Shown piece after piece: positions 1 through 6,903 of a stretch of DNA of 9,386 nt. Location of the stretch: the NCBI GenBank assembly GCA_002358835.1, contig DEPP01000017.1, positions 1-9,386 of the forward strand. The letters run 5' to 3'. Numbering within the stretch: the first letter of the stretch is position 1; each line of letters starts with the position of its first letter. The notes beneath the pieces are model-generated. The model had not been told where the DNA came from and ran no database searches. It saw only the letters and a list, made by a program, of their open reading frames with translations. The position numbers and the translations under genes are program-made. Origin of the DNA: Bacteroidales bacterium UBA3389 (lineage in GTDB: Bacteria > Bacteroidota > Bacteroidia > Bacteroidales > P3).

Positions 1-42
1 GTGGAAGCAGCCGTTACAGCCTTGAAAATGGCAGCTCTATGA
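1..42 (+). CDS. C-terminal end of an unidentified upstream gene (partial)
   Basis: Starting at base 1 an open frame encodes VEAAVTALKMAAL and stops at TGA 40-42. The stop overlaps the fmt start codon by four bases (ATGA), the usual arrangement of translationally coupled genes in one operon. The 13 visible residues are too few to assign a family. The fmt frame is also open back to the window edge (from base 3), so the choice of frame rests on the ATGA junction and on the fmt N-terminus being complete from base 39. Confidence 0.4.
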   Translation: MEAAVTALKMAAL

Positions 43-1013
43 TAGAAAAAAACATACGGATAATATATTACGGCACACCTGAAATTGCAGCCTTCCAATT
101 AGAACATCTGATTCGTGAAGGCTACAATGTGGTTGCCGTAGTAACACAACCCGACAAGCCTTCGGGAAGAGGACAAAAACTTTCAGAGTCTGCAGTCAAG
201 CAAATCGCAATTCAATACAATTTACCCGTATTGCAGCCCGAAAAACTCAAAACTGCGGAATTTGAACAACAGATTCGTGAGCTTAAACCCGATATGCAAA
301 TCGTTATGGCTTACAGAATGATTCCCGAAAGCATATATTCGATAGCACCATACGGCACATTCAACCTGCATACTTCGCTTTTGCCACAATACAGAGGGGC
401 TGCACCGATCAATCGTGCGATAATGAACGGAGAAACTCAAAGCGGAATCACCACCTTTTTGTTAAACGACAAGGTAGATTGCGGAAAGATTATCCATTCT
501 CAGCCAATCGAGATAACAGAACGAATGACGGCAGGAGAGTTGCACGATGAGATGATGCGACTTTCGCCAATGCTTATCGAGAAAACAATATCGACACTGT
601 TGAGTGAAAATCCCAAACTCGAAGAACAAACAATTGCAGAATCGGAAGAATTAAAGACTGCACCGAAATTGTTTAAGCCCGATATGCTTATCGATTGGAC
701 TTGGAGTGGAAAAAGAATTATTGACCATATACGCGGATTGAGTCCTTATCCTGCTGCTTTTGCCGAGTTTGAAGACAGACAGACGGATAAAAAACATCAA
801 ATCAAGGTCTTTACAGCAGAATTTCATCCTAAAACAATCGAAAAAGACACAATCGGACAGATGAACCTCAGGGATAAGAATCTGATAGAGGTAAATTGTT
901 CCGACGGAGTGGTTCAAATAACAGATATTCAGCTTAGTGGAAAGAAAAGAATGTCGGCTGAAGACTTCCTTCGAGGTTTCAAAATCCGCCATTCGCTTTA
1001 CGCTTGCAAATAA
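39..1013 (+). CDS. fmt: Methionyl-tRNA formyltransferase
   Basis: Transfers a formyl group from 10-formyltetrahydrofolate to the amino group of Met-tRNA(fMet) in the cytoplasm, producing the initiator tRNA for translation. The 324 residues fit the family (about 310-330). The N-terminal Rossmann-like formyltransferase domain (about 5-200) opens with IRIIYYGTPE and contains the hallmark SLLPQYRGAAPI (113-124). N109, H111 and D147 occupy the positions of the catalytic Asn-His-Asp set of the formyltransferase family. The form AYRMIPE (91-97) is the Bacteroidetes version of this region. The rest (about 210-324) fits the C-terminal tRNA-binding domain, including IDHIRGLSPYPAA. The ATG at 39 is chosen because it puts the first beta strand at the normal distance and overlaps the upstream stop (ATGA). 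No terminator is seen after it; HU follows 116 bases downstream with its own promoter. Confidence 0.96.
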   Translation: MIEKNIRIIYYGTPEIAAFQLEHLIREGYNVVAVVTQPDKPSGRGQKLSESAVKQIAIQYNLPVLQPEKLKTAEFEQQIRELKPDMQIVMAYRMIPESIYSIAPYGTFNLHTSLLPQYRGAAPINRAIMNGETQSGITTFLLNDKVDCGKIIHSQPIEITERMTAGELHDEMMRLSPMLIEKTISTLLSENPKLEEQTIAESEELKTAPKLFKPDMLIDWTWSGKRIIDHIRGLSPYPAAFAEFEDRQTDKKHQIKVFTAEFHPKTIEKDTIGQMNLRDKNLIEVNCSDGVVQITDIQLSGKKRMSAEDFLRGFKIRHSLYACK

Positions 1014-1050
1014 AAAAAACACTTAATAAACAAAAAAATCTTTTTTTTTA

Positions 1051-1080
1051 TTGCAGTTAAGAAAAAAAAATGTAGCTTTG
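1051..1080 (+). promoter_or_regulatory. Bacteroidetes-type promoter for the HU gene
   Basis: TTG at 1051-1053 (-33 element) and TAGCTTTG at 1073-1080 (-7 element, consensus TAnnTTTG) are separated by 19 bases, the spacing known for the primary sigma factor of Bacteroides. Transcription should start within about ten bases downstream of 1080, giving a leader of about 40-45 bases that is almost all A and T and lacks a Shine-Dalgarno motif. A run of A inside the spacer (1062-1070) and a T run just upstream (1041-1049) make the region strongly AT-tracted, which may bend the DNA. Confidence 0.72.
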
Positions 1081-1129
1081 CAGTGTAAAAGACAAACAAA
1101 CAAATTAATAAATAAAAAAACAGTTGATT

Positions 1130-1402
1130 ATGACAAAGAAAGAATTTACTGACAAGATGGCTGAAAGAGCCGGAATCAGCAAAGCAGATGCACAAAAAGC
1201 TTATGACGCATTTTTGGGTGTAACAAAAGATTATTTGGTAGCAGGAGAGAGAGTATCATTCTTGGGATTGGGTACATTCACCGTTTGCCAAAAAGAAGCA
1301 AGAACAGCACGCAACCCTCGCACAGGCGAAATGTTGGAAATACCTGCAAGAAAAGCAGTGAAATTCAAAGCAGGTGCTGACTTATCTAAGTCAATGAAGT
1401 AG
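1130..1402 (+). CDS. HU/IHF-family DNA-binding protein
   Basis: Small basic histone-like protein that binds and bends DNA as a dimer, helping organise the nucleoid and supporting replication, repair and recombination. At 90 residues it has the length of a bare HU. An N-terminal helical pair (about 3-38, KKEFTDKMAERAGISKADAQ) leads into the beta body with GERVSFLGLGTFTV. The DNA-binding arm carries ARTARNPRTGE, including the conserved RNP-TG tip whose proline intercalates into DNA. A short helix ends the protein. The ATG at 1130 is preferred over an in-frame TTG at 1124, because MTKKEF is the usual HU beginning. The gene is monocistronic: it has its own promoter upstream and a strong hairpin 19 bases after the stop. 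Which HU paralogue it is, or whether it is nearer IHF, cannot be told from one sequence. Confidence 0.95.
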   Translation: MTKKEFTDKMAERAGISKADAQKAYDAFLGVTKDYLVAGERVSFLGLGTFTVCQKEARTARNPRTGEMLEIPARKAVKFKAGADLSKSMK

Positions 1403-1420
1403 TATCATTTATATTTTAAC

Positions 1421-1469
1421 AAAAGAAAAGCATACCGGAATCATTCGATTTTTGGTATGCTTTTCTTTT
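1421..1469. terminator. Bidirectional intrinsic terminator between HU and the GH109 gene
   Basis: A perfect 16-bp inverted repeat, AAAAGAAAAGCATACC (1421-1436) against GGTATGCTTTTCTTTT (1454-1469), with a short AATC/GATT pairing possible inside the loop. Because the outer stem is A-rich on one side and T-rich on the other, RNA read in either direction ends the hairpin in a U-rich stretch. It lies 18 bases after the HU stop and 8 bases past the stop of the convergent GH109 gene, so it can serve both. Confidence 0.85.
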
Positions 1470-1477
1470 TATCTTCG

Positions 1478-2866
1478 TTATTTCGCAAAGGCGTGCTTAT
1501 ATCCTTTTTGCAAATTCCAATAACCTCGTGTGAAATCAGGAATTGCGACAGGCATATTTCCGTTTTCGATTGACAAGCGTGAGAGTTCGATAACCGAACA
1601 CCATTCTGCAAGGTCGTAAACATCCATATCCAACGGCAAACCGTTTTGCAGACAATATATAAGCCTCCAATCCATAATGAAATCCATACCACCGTGTCCG
1701 CCGACTTGTTTTGCGATAGTTTCAAGCTCGATATGAATCGGGTGTTTATACTTTTGCATCAGTTTTGCTTTGATTTCTTCACTTACAGCTTGGTGAGCAT
1801 TGAGATTTTCGTGATCGGGAATCAGCGTAGTGTCAATTCCGGTTGGTTGAAAGCAATATTGTTCAATAGGATATTTATTTGCAAAGCCCGCCGTGCCTGT
1901 TAGTTGATACATTCTGCTGTATGGACGCGGAGTCATCACGTTATGTTGCAGATGAAGCGTCTTTCCGTTTTCGGTTTGTATGAGAGTGAGAGTGTGGTCT
2001 GCGTTTTGAAATTCCGTTTCTTTGTTTTCCACTCCGTATTTCTTTGCAAACTTCTTGCCGTTTATGGATTTGGTGTCCATAGATACCAATGTCTTCATTC
2101 TATCCCCACGATGAATGTCGAGCAACTGGCAGGCAGGTCCGATTCCGTGTGTCGGATAAACATCACCTCTATGTTCGTTATTATAATTCAGTCTCCAATT
2201 GTTGTAATAGTAAGGCCAGAATTCCTCCAAATAGTGAATATATGAACCTTCAACATGAAGCAACTCACCAAATACGCCCTGTTGAGCCATATTCAGCGTA
2301 GTCATCTCAAAGAAATCATAGACACAGTTTTCCAATTGTATGCAATGTTTTCGCGTCTGCTCACTTGTGTTGACCAAAGCCCATATCTCGTCCAGCGTCA
2401 TAGCAGCCGGCACTTCTATTGCGACGTGTTTGCCTTGCTGCATTGCGTAAACTCCGATGTTTGCGTGATTTTCCCAATCCGTAACAACGTATATAAGGTC
2501 TATATCATCTCTTTCGCAGACTTTTTTCCAGAGTTTCTCATCTCCATAATAGCTTGTAGGTTTTTCTTTGCCGGCATTGAGAAGAGTTTCTTCGGCTCTT
2601 TGGCACAATTCGCCACGAATATCGCAAAGGGCTTTGATTTCCACACCGGGAATATGAATAAAGCGTTCCACAGCACTGATTCCACGCATTCCCAAGCCGA
2701 TTATACCAATCCGAACCGTATCTATCTTTGGAGCGACTAAGCCGACAACATGCGTCTGACCCTTTGGACGCGGCGGTTCTTCGATAGAGATTGGTTGATA
2801 TGCAGTTCTGCACGAGGTAAAAGCCATTGCCATAAACAGCAATAGCATAAGATGTTTCTTTTTCAT
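1478..2866 (-). CDS. GH109 family lipoprotein, putative alpha-N-acetylgalactosaminidase (Gfo/Idh/MocA fold)
   Basis: Likely an exo-glycosidase that removes terminal alpha-linked N-acetylgalactosamine, as found on mucin O-glycans and blood group A antigen, using tightly bound NAD in an oxidation-elimination mechanism (known for the family). Residues 1-18 are a Sec signal ending in a lipobox (AFTSC, Cys19), predicting a lipid-anchored periplasmic or surface enzyme. The NAD-binding Rossmann motif is at 53-61 (IGIIGLGMRG region), followed by CDIRGE. Family landmarks are EVPAAMTLDEIW (151-162), CVYDFFE (181-187), HRGDVYPTHG (232-241, with H240), MTPRPYSRMYQ (311-321) and GGHGGMD (389-395). E151 and H240 probably match the Glu and His reported in the active site, but this was not aligned. 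The length of 462 is normal. The gene stands alone, with no SusC/SusD or other carbohydrate genes beside it. Other Gfo/Idh/MocA oxidoreductase activity cannot be excluded. Confidence 0.88.
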   Translation of the reverse strand: MKKKHLMLLLFMAMAFTSCRTAYQPISIEEPPRPKGQTHVVGLVAPKIDTVRIGIIGLGMRGISAVERFIHIPGVEIKALCDIRGELCQRAEETLLNAGKEKPTSYYGDEKLWKKVCERDDIDLIYVVTDWENHANIGVYAMQQGKHVAIEVPAAMTLDEIWALVNTSEQTRKHCIQLENCVYDFFEMTTLNMAQQGVFGELLHVEGSYIHYLEEFWPYYYNNWRLNYNNEHRGDVYPTHGIGPACQLLDIHRGDRMKTLVSMDTKSINGKKFAKKYGVENKETEFQNADHTLTLIQTENGKTLHLQHNVMTPRPYSRMYQLTGTAGFANKYPIEQYCFQPTGIDTTLIPDHENLNAHQAVSEEIKAKLMQKYKHPIHIELETIAKQVGGHGGMDFIMDWRLIYCLQNGLPLDMDVYDLAEWCSVIELSRLSIENGNMPVAIPDFTRGYWNLQKGYKHAFAK

Positions 2867-2935
2867 TATATATATGCTTTAATTTGTATACATGCACTCA
2901 CTTTTCCATAATCGGAATCTATGAATAAAGGAGCA

Positions 2936-2943
2936 CAAAATTA
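2936..2943 (-). promoter_or_regulatory. Probable -7 promoter element for the GH109 gene
   Basis: On the minus strand this reads TAATTTTG followed by TGC, matching TAnnTTTG. It would give a leader of roughly 60-65 bases before the ATG ending at 2866. I found no clear TTTG or TTG -33 element at the expected distance, so the call rests on the -7 box alone. The rest of the gap to the helicase stop (2944-3132) shows no gene or convincing structure. Confidence 0.45.
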
Positions 2944-3132
2944 CGGATTTAATTTGAAACGCAGGGGTATCACAACCGAAAAACGCACATCTAAAAAAGT
3001 ATCCCCAACAACCACCCCGAATTATTCGACAAAAAGAATCCCCGTATTCGATTTGAGATACATAAAAATCATCCTACCGATTCGGAAAAACACTTCCTAA
3101 TTTCAGAAAATCGTTTTTTGGAAAGAATATTC

Positions 3133-6100
3133 TTAATTCTGAATTAATGATAAATGTTGTGTTATTATTTTTAATATTTCTTGTCCATAAGATAGCCAAT
3201 ACTTCTCTCCAAAGCCGTAAATGTCCATTATTTCTTCGTATGTTGTCGGTCTATTGGTTGCCAACTGCACAAGAATTTGATTTGTCAGAGTAGGGGCATC
3301 GTTCCCTTTGTTCTCAGCTTTATATTTATATAATTTATCAAAGAGAGATAAGTCTGTCAGTAAATTATCAAAAGAATCAACGGCTATTTTTACTATTTGA
3401 TTATTCCAATATATGTCTTTATATTTTATTTCGTTTATTTCTTGTGGCTTTCTTATTGTTTTGTAATGTGGAGATGGATTTATAATTTTTGGGGACGAAG
3501 TTTTCTTTTCATCTTCCTTGATGTATGCTGTCTTATTCATAGATTCATCGTTTTCCCCAAATGTATTATTATACCAAAATTTATATTGAGTTTTATTTAA
3601 TGAACGATTGCAACCTGTATGGTCGTTTTTGAAGTTGGTACAACCTAAAAAGAAGTCGTTGCCAACTTGTTTTACTATCAAATATCCATCGTTACACCAA
3701 TCGCATTTATGGATAGACAATTCGTTTTCTCTCTTGTCATTTGTCATAAATCCGCAAATTTCTTGGTCGTTTGTGCAGATCCATAATTTCAATCCAAAGT
3801 TTTTATTCCATTTTAGTTGCATTGGATATCCACATTTAGGACATTTGTTTTTAACTTCAAAATTTTCGCTTGTGTTTAGCGATAATTCGCCATTGAGTGT
3901 AACATTTGGATAATTTTGTGGTTCATTTAGTAATTCTTTTATAAATTCCGATGGTTTGTTTTTTGGAGTTATTATGAATACTCTGTTTTTTGTTCGTGTC
4001 AATGCTACATAGAACAATCTTCTTTCTTCTGCATAATTGTAAGAATTGTCGTAAGAAACAACAAGTTTCAAAATTGGATCGTCTTCAACTTTCGATGGAA
4101 ATCCGTAAACGCTGTCTTTTGCATTTATTATTATGACATTGTCTGCACTTAGCCCTTTTGAACTGTGTGCTGTCATGAAATTTAGTTTTACTTTTGCTCC
4201 AAATTTGCTTGAAAACACGTTGCCGGTTTTCTCATCATAGCTAAATTGGTTTGATTTGCACATATTTCGTGCGTCAAAGCCATATCTCCCTATCAAAAGT
4301 ATAGAAGGAATTTTTGATTTCTTTTCTGCATTATTGTATGTTATGATTTGTGCAATCGCTTCATTTATCGCCACTCCTATATTTTCAAAAACGCCACCTT
4401 TTTTTCTACTATTGTTTGAAGAATAGCTATCATCGTAGCTTTTAATGAATACTGGATTTTCTATTCTTTTGGGAGAGATTAAGGCTTTCTTTATTTGGTT
4501 GGAATTTTTCTGAATAAAATTACCCGCAATGTTTATTATTTCTTGAGCATTACGATAAGTACGAGTTATTTTCAACTCACTGCCATAACCAACTATGTTA
4601 CAAAATTGTGTAAATAAAGGAAGAACAGAGCCACTGAAAGCATAAATTGATTGCCAATCGTCTCCTACAGCCATTATTTTTGCATTGCATAATTGCGATA
4701 GCTCTTTTATCAGATTATATCTTTGTCTTGAAATATCCTGATATTCGTCTACGATTATATATTTGAAATCTATTTTCTCTTTTGCTAATTTTTTATTTTT
4801 GATTATTTGTGCGGAATTATTTATCATATCTTGAAAATCAATATAGTTAAATTCTTTCAATTTCTTTTGATATTCAAGATAACAGACTTCGCATATTTCT
4901 AAAAATAATTGTGTTCTTGGATTGTTTATGCTTTGTTTTAATTCGTTGAATTTTTGATATTGAAAACCTTGTGTTTTGAAATTACTGATGAAAGTACAAA
5001 TAAAAAAAGTTAATTTTGCAATATATTTACTTTCTTGCTTGTCAACGAGTTGTTTATATACCTCTATAGAATCTCGTTTATTTAACACATATCCTCTTTT
5101 TAGTAATTCTTCTTCCAAGTGTGAAAGGATAGAACGATTATCTTTATACTTTGAGAATGTGTATATTAAATCTGTTCCGTGTTTTCTATGTAATTTGATT
5201 TTATTATTAACGATTGCTTTATACTTTTCTAATTCCTGTTTTGTATATCTGTTATTGAGACCATCTTCTGTTATACCGAAATGTTCGATATAAGTAATTT
5301 TGTTACCTTGTTTTATAATAAAATCAGGTGTGTAAGGCTTTCTTGAATCTAGAATCCTATATTGATAAATAGGCTCATACTCATAGTCTATTTGATTCAT
5401 ATATAAAAAGTTGGCAATCGAAACTTCTTCTTCAGAGCGTAATATTTCGTTCTTTATTGTTTCTTTTTTCTGAGTTTTTCTGTTGGTTATCTCTTGTGTA
5501 TATTGGTTAAGATTACTTTTTATTGTTGAGAAATCGCTATTAGCTAAGAATTTGAAGTATTCGTTTATGTTTTTGTCTTCGTATGGTGCTGAAATGTACG
5601 AAGCAAAGAAGAGAATTAATTTATCAACTAATGTCTGGTCATGTAGAATTTTGTTTTTGAGATAGTCATTCAACACGTTGTAAATAAAACCTCCATCTAC
5701 AACTTTTTTTTGTAAGATTTCGCTTTGTCGTAATATTGAATAACCGACAGAATGAAAAGTACTTACAACAACAGGTATTCGTAAATTTTGGTTTATTCGT
5801 ACTTTTAATTCATCAACAGCTTTGTTTGTGAAAGATATTACTAAGATTTGGGATGGTTTTATCTTTTTTTTCTCAACCAAATATTTTACTTTGGCTGCTA
5901 TAGTCGTCGTTTTACCGGCTCCGGCTCCGGCAATAACCAACGTGTGATCCTCATCCGAAAGAATAACTCTGCGTTGCTCTTCATCAAGTAAAATAGATGT
6001 ATCACAATCTTTAAGAATATTGTCAAGATATACTTTTTCCGATTCTAAATGTCTTTTAATAAATGATTCATTGTGGGCTTTTATTGTAGGGGATTCTTTT

Positions 6101-6417
6101 TCTAAATTTTGGATTTCTTTATATAAAGTAGTAAATCGACTTATTTCTTTGATGTCTAATTTGTATTTTTTTGACAAATCTCTGATTATGTTATTCTTGT
6201 AAATCAATAGGAGAGATTCGTATGAATCTTTGCATTTATCAATGAGGCTTTTATAATCACTACGTGCAACAAAACAATCATCTTTCAATAATTTGTCTAT
6301 TTGTTGATTGAAAGATAATATATCTGAATATAAATCTAATATATTTTTATCAACTATTACCGAATCATTCGGAGATTTTATTGTTTTGTTTTTTTTGAAA
6401 AAGTCAAATATTCCCAT
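3133..6417 (-). CDS. Helicase IV (HelD)-like SF1 DNA helicase with nuclease-like insertion, two C4 zinc fingers and HRDC domain
   Basis: Predicted ATP-driven 3'-5' single-strand DNA translocase of the UvrD/Rep superfamily, 1094 residues. After a charged helical N-terminus (1-140) come a Q motif (145-149, DEEQR), Walker A (164-171, GAGAGKTT), motif Ia (195-204, SFTNKAVDEL), STFHS (219-223), motif II VDEYQD (556-561), motif III GDDWQSIYAFSG (585-596), RTYRN (619-623), motif V (748-756, MTAHSSKGL) and motif VI (797-808, EERRLFYVALTR). The wording of motifs III, V and VI matches E. coli HelD more than UvrD. Inserted at about 328-440 is a Vsr/PD-(D/E)XK-like segment with YTPDF (D365) and YIEHFG (E378); the usual lysine after the Glu is absent. 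Two topoisomerase-type zinc fingers follow (C859, C862, C881, C888; C905, C908, C926, C936), then HRDC (about 1018-1086). HelD of E. coli is about 680 residues, so the insertion and tail are additions. Role (repair, recombination or phage defence) is inferred. Confidence 0.9.
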   Translation of the reverse strand: MGIFDFFKKNKTIKSPNDSVIVDKNILDLYSDILSFNQQIDKLLKDDCFVARSDYKSLIDKCKDSYESLLLIYKNNIIRDLSKKYKLDIKEISRFTTLYKEIQNLEKESPTIKAHNESFIKRHLESEKVYLDNILKDCDTSILLDEEQRRVILSDEDHTLVIAGAGAGKTTTIAAKVKYLVEKKKIKPSQILVISFTNKAVDELKVRINQNLRIPVVVSTFHSVGYSILRQSEILQKKVVDGGFIYNVLNDYLKNKILHDQTLVDKLILFFASYISAPYEDKNINEYFKFLANSDFSTIKSNLNQYTQEITNRKTQKKETIKNEILRSEEEVSIANFLYMNQIDYEYEPIYQYRILDSRKPYTPDFIIKQGNKITYIEHFGITEDGLNNRYTKQELEKYKAIVNNKIKLHRKHGTDLIYTFSKYKDNRSILSHLEEELLKRGYVLNKRDSIEVYKQLVDKQESKYIAKLTFFICTFISNFKTQGFQYQKFNELKQSINNPRTQLFLEICEVCYLEYQKKLKEFNYIDFQDMINNSAQIIKNKKLAKEKIDFKYIIVDEYQDISRQRYNLIKELSQLCNAKIMAVGDDWQSIYAFSGSVLPLFTQFCNIVGYGSELKITRTYRNAQEIINIAGNFIQKNSNQIKKALISPKRIENPVFIKSYDDSYSSNNSRKKGGVFENIGVAINEAIAQIITYNNAEKKSKIPSILLIGRYGFDARNMCKSNQFSYDEKTGNVFSSKFGAKVKLNFMTAHSSKGLSADNVIIINAKDSVYGFPSKVEDDPILKLVVSYDNSYNYAEERRLFYVALTRTKNRVFIITPKNKPSEFIKELLNEPQNYPNVTLNGELSLNTSENFEVKNKCPKCGYPMQLKWNKNFGLKLWICTNDQEICGFMTNDKRENELSIHKCDWCNDGYLIVKQVGNDFFLGCTNFKNDHTGCNRSLNKTQYKFWYNNTFGENDESMNKTAYIKEDEKKTSSPKIINPSPHYKTIRKPQEINEIKYKDIYWNNQIVKIAVDSFDNLLTDLSLFDKLYKYKAENKGNDAPTLTNQILVQLATNRPTTYEEIMDIYGFGEKYWLSYGQEILKIITQHLSLIQN

Positions 6418-6445
6418 ATATCTGAACTTGATTTACATAATATTG

Positions 6446-6453
6446 CAAAGGTA
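6446..6453 (-). promoter_or_regulatory. Probable -7 promoter element for the helicase gene
   Basis: On the minus strand this reads TACCTTTG followed by CAATA, a strong match to TAnnTTTG and to the common Bacteroidetes form. It places transcription start about 20-25 bases before the ATG ending at 6417. No -33 TTTG was found at 19-21 bases. The spacer between the two divergent genes is only about 110-140 bases, so the promoter of the small + strand gene must lie close by; I could not identify a matching element for it. Confidence 0.55.
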
Positions 6454-6529
6454 ATAATAAAATTGCTTATTACTTTATTGAATATGGCTTTTTTCAACTA
6501 ATCCTTGGTCTTATAATTAAAGAATAAAA

Positions 6530-6583
6530 ATGATGAAATGCATATTTGATGATTTGTTTTGCAGAAATGTTGCTTCAAAAAGG
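6530..6583 (+). other. ATG-started upstream segment in the adjacent frame, with A-run junction
   Basis: ATG at 6530 (followed by a second ATG) sits in an A-rich leader typical of starts in this phylum. It opens a frame reading MMKCIFDDLFCRNVASK before continuing to a stop at 6626-6628. At the run of five A (6577-6581) a backward shift of one base after codon AAA 6578-6580 joins it to the main frame as ...ASK-KGDGYQK. The joined product would be 124 residues. Either a natural single-base deletion, a sequencing error, or ribosomal slippage could explain it; alternatively this segment is not translated. Confidence 0.4.
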
Positions 6584-6903
6584 GTGATGGATACCAAAAA
6601 TTGTTTGATTCTTGTTGTGATTATCTGAGAAGCGAACTTGGTTTTACAAATATTCCTATTTTAGCATACGATAAACAACCCAAAGTACATTTTATTGATA
6701 GTCTGAAATGTAGTAAGATAAAAGAGTTACTTGATACCAATTCAACTATTTTTGTCATCGACAAAACAGTTATTGTAAAGCAAGAAACAAAATCTAAAAG
6801 TAAAACAGATGATGAAAAAGAAGATACAGATACTAATGCAGGTTGTTATTGGTTGATAGTCGTATGTTCTATATTATTCTTATTTTATTATTTGGCAACT
6901 TAA
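6559..6903 (+). CDS. Small tail-anchored membrane protein of unknown function
   Basis: I do not recognise this protein. As read from the only in-frame start, TTG at 6559, it has 114 residues and no internal methionine. An in-frame stop at 6550-6552 rules out a longer product in this frame. Residues 1-73 look like a small alpha/beta cytoplasmic domain (DYLRSELGF, then strands such as PKVHFIDS and STIFVIDKTVIV). Residues 74-93 are a charged, disordered-looking linker of Lys, Asp, Glu and Thr. Residues 96-113 are a single hydrophobic segment (WLIVVCSILFLFYYLA) at the very C-terminus, as in tail-anchored proteins. Five cysteines are scattered (4, 5, 19, 20, 51), with more in the membrane segment. 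It diverges from the helicase gene and shares its AT-rich composition. The true start is doubtful: an ATG frame begins at 6530 and joins this one by a -1 shift near 6580, so the gene may be recoded or frameshifted. Confidence 0.6.
   Translation: MQKCCFKKGDGYQKLFDSCCDYLRSELGFTNIPILAYDKQPKVHFIDSLKCSKIKELLDTNSTIFVIDKTVIVKQETKSKSKTDDEKEDTDTNAGCYWLIVVCSILFLFYYLAT

Larger units (their letters stand above)
3133..6903. other. AT-rich accessory block (possible horizontally acquired insert)
   Basis: This stretch contains the large helicase gene and the divergent small membrane protein gene. It is visibly richer in A and T than its neighbours: sampled 60-base lines hold 13-16 G or C, against 26-32 in sampled lines of the GH109, YD-repeat and gcvP genes. 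Codon choice follows, with heavy use of TTT, AAA, ATT and TTA. I see no integrase, transposase, tRNA or flanking direct repeat, so transfer is inferred from composition and from the accessory gene content only. Confidence 0.45.

Noticed and set aside
3..38. The fmt frame is open upstream of the ATG to the window edge.
   Set aside because: The protein from ATG 39 already begins at the normal family N-terminus, and the ATGA overlap explains the upstream stretch as another gene's end.
1030..1050. A-run followed by T-run resembling a terminator after fmt.
   Set aside because: The pairing would be A-T only with no GC stem, and the T run is better explained as part of the AT-rich region upstream of the HU promoter.
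1124..1129. In-frame TTG start adding two residues to HU.
   Set aside because: ATG at 1130 gives the normal HU beginning; TTG starts are rare and nothing favours this one.
1646..2740. Several + strand open frames opposite the GH109 gene.
   Set aside because: They are antisense shadows of a well-conserved gene, with no start context or recognisable protein features.
3397..6202. Several + strand open frames opposite the helicase gene, some hydrophobic.
   Set aside because: The helicase reads without interruption with all motifs; the hydrophobic character reflects T-rich codons from the antisense of an A-rich gene.
6418..6903. Toxin-antitoxin reading of the helicase and small protein.
   Set aside because: The genes diverge instead of overlapping in one operon, and neither resembles a known toxin or antitoxin family.
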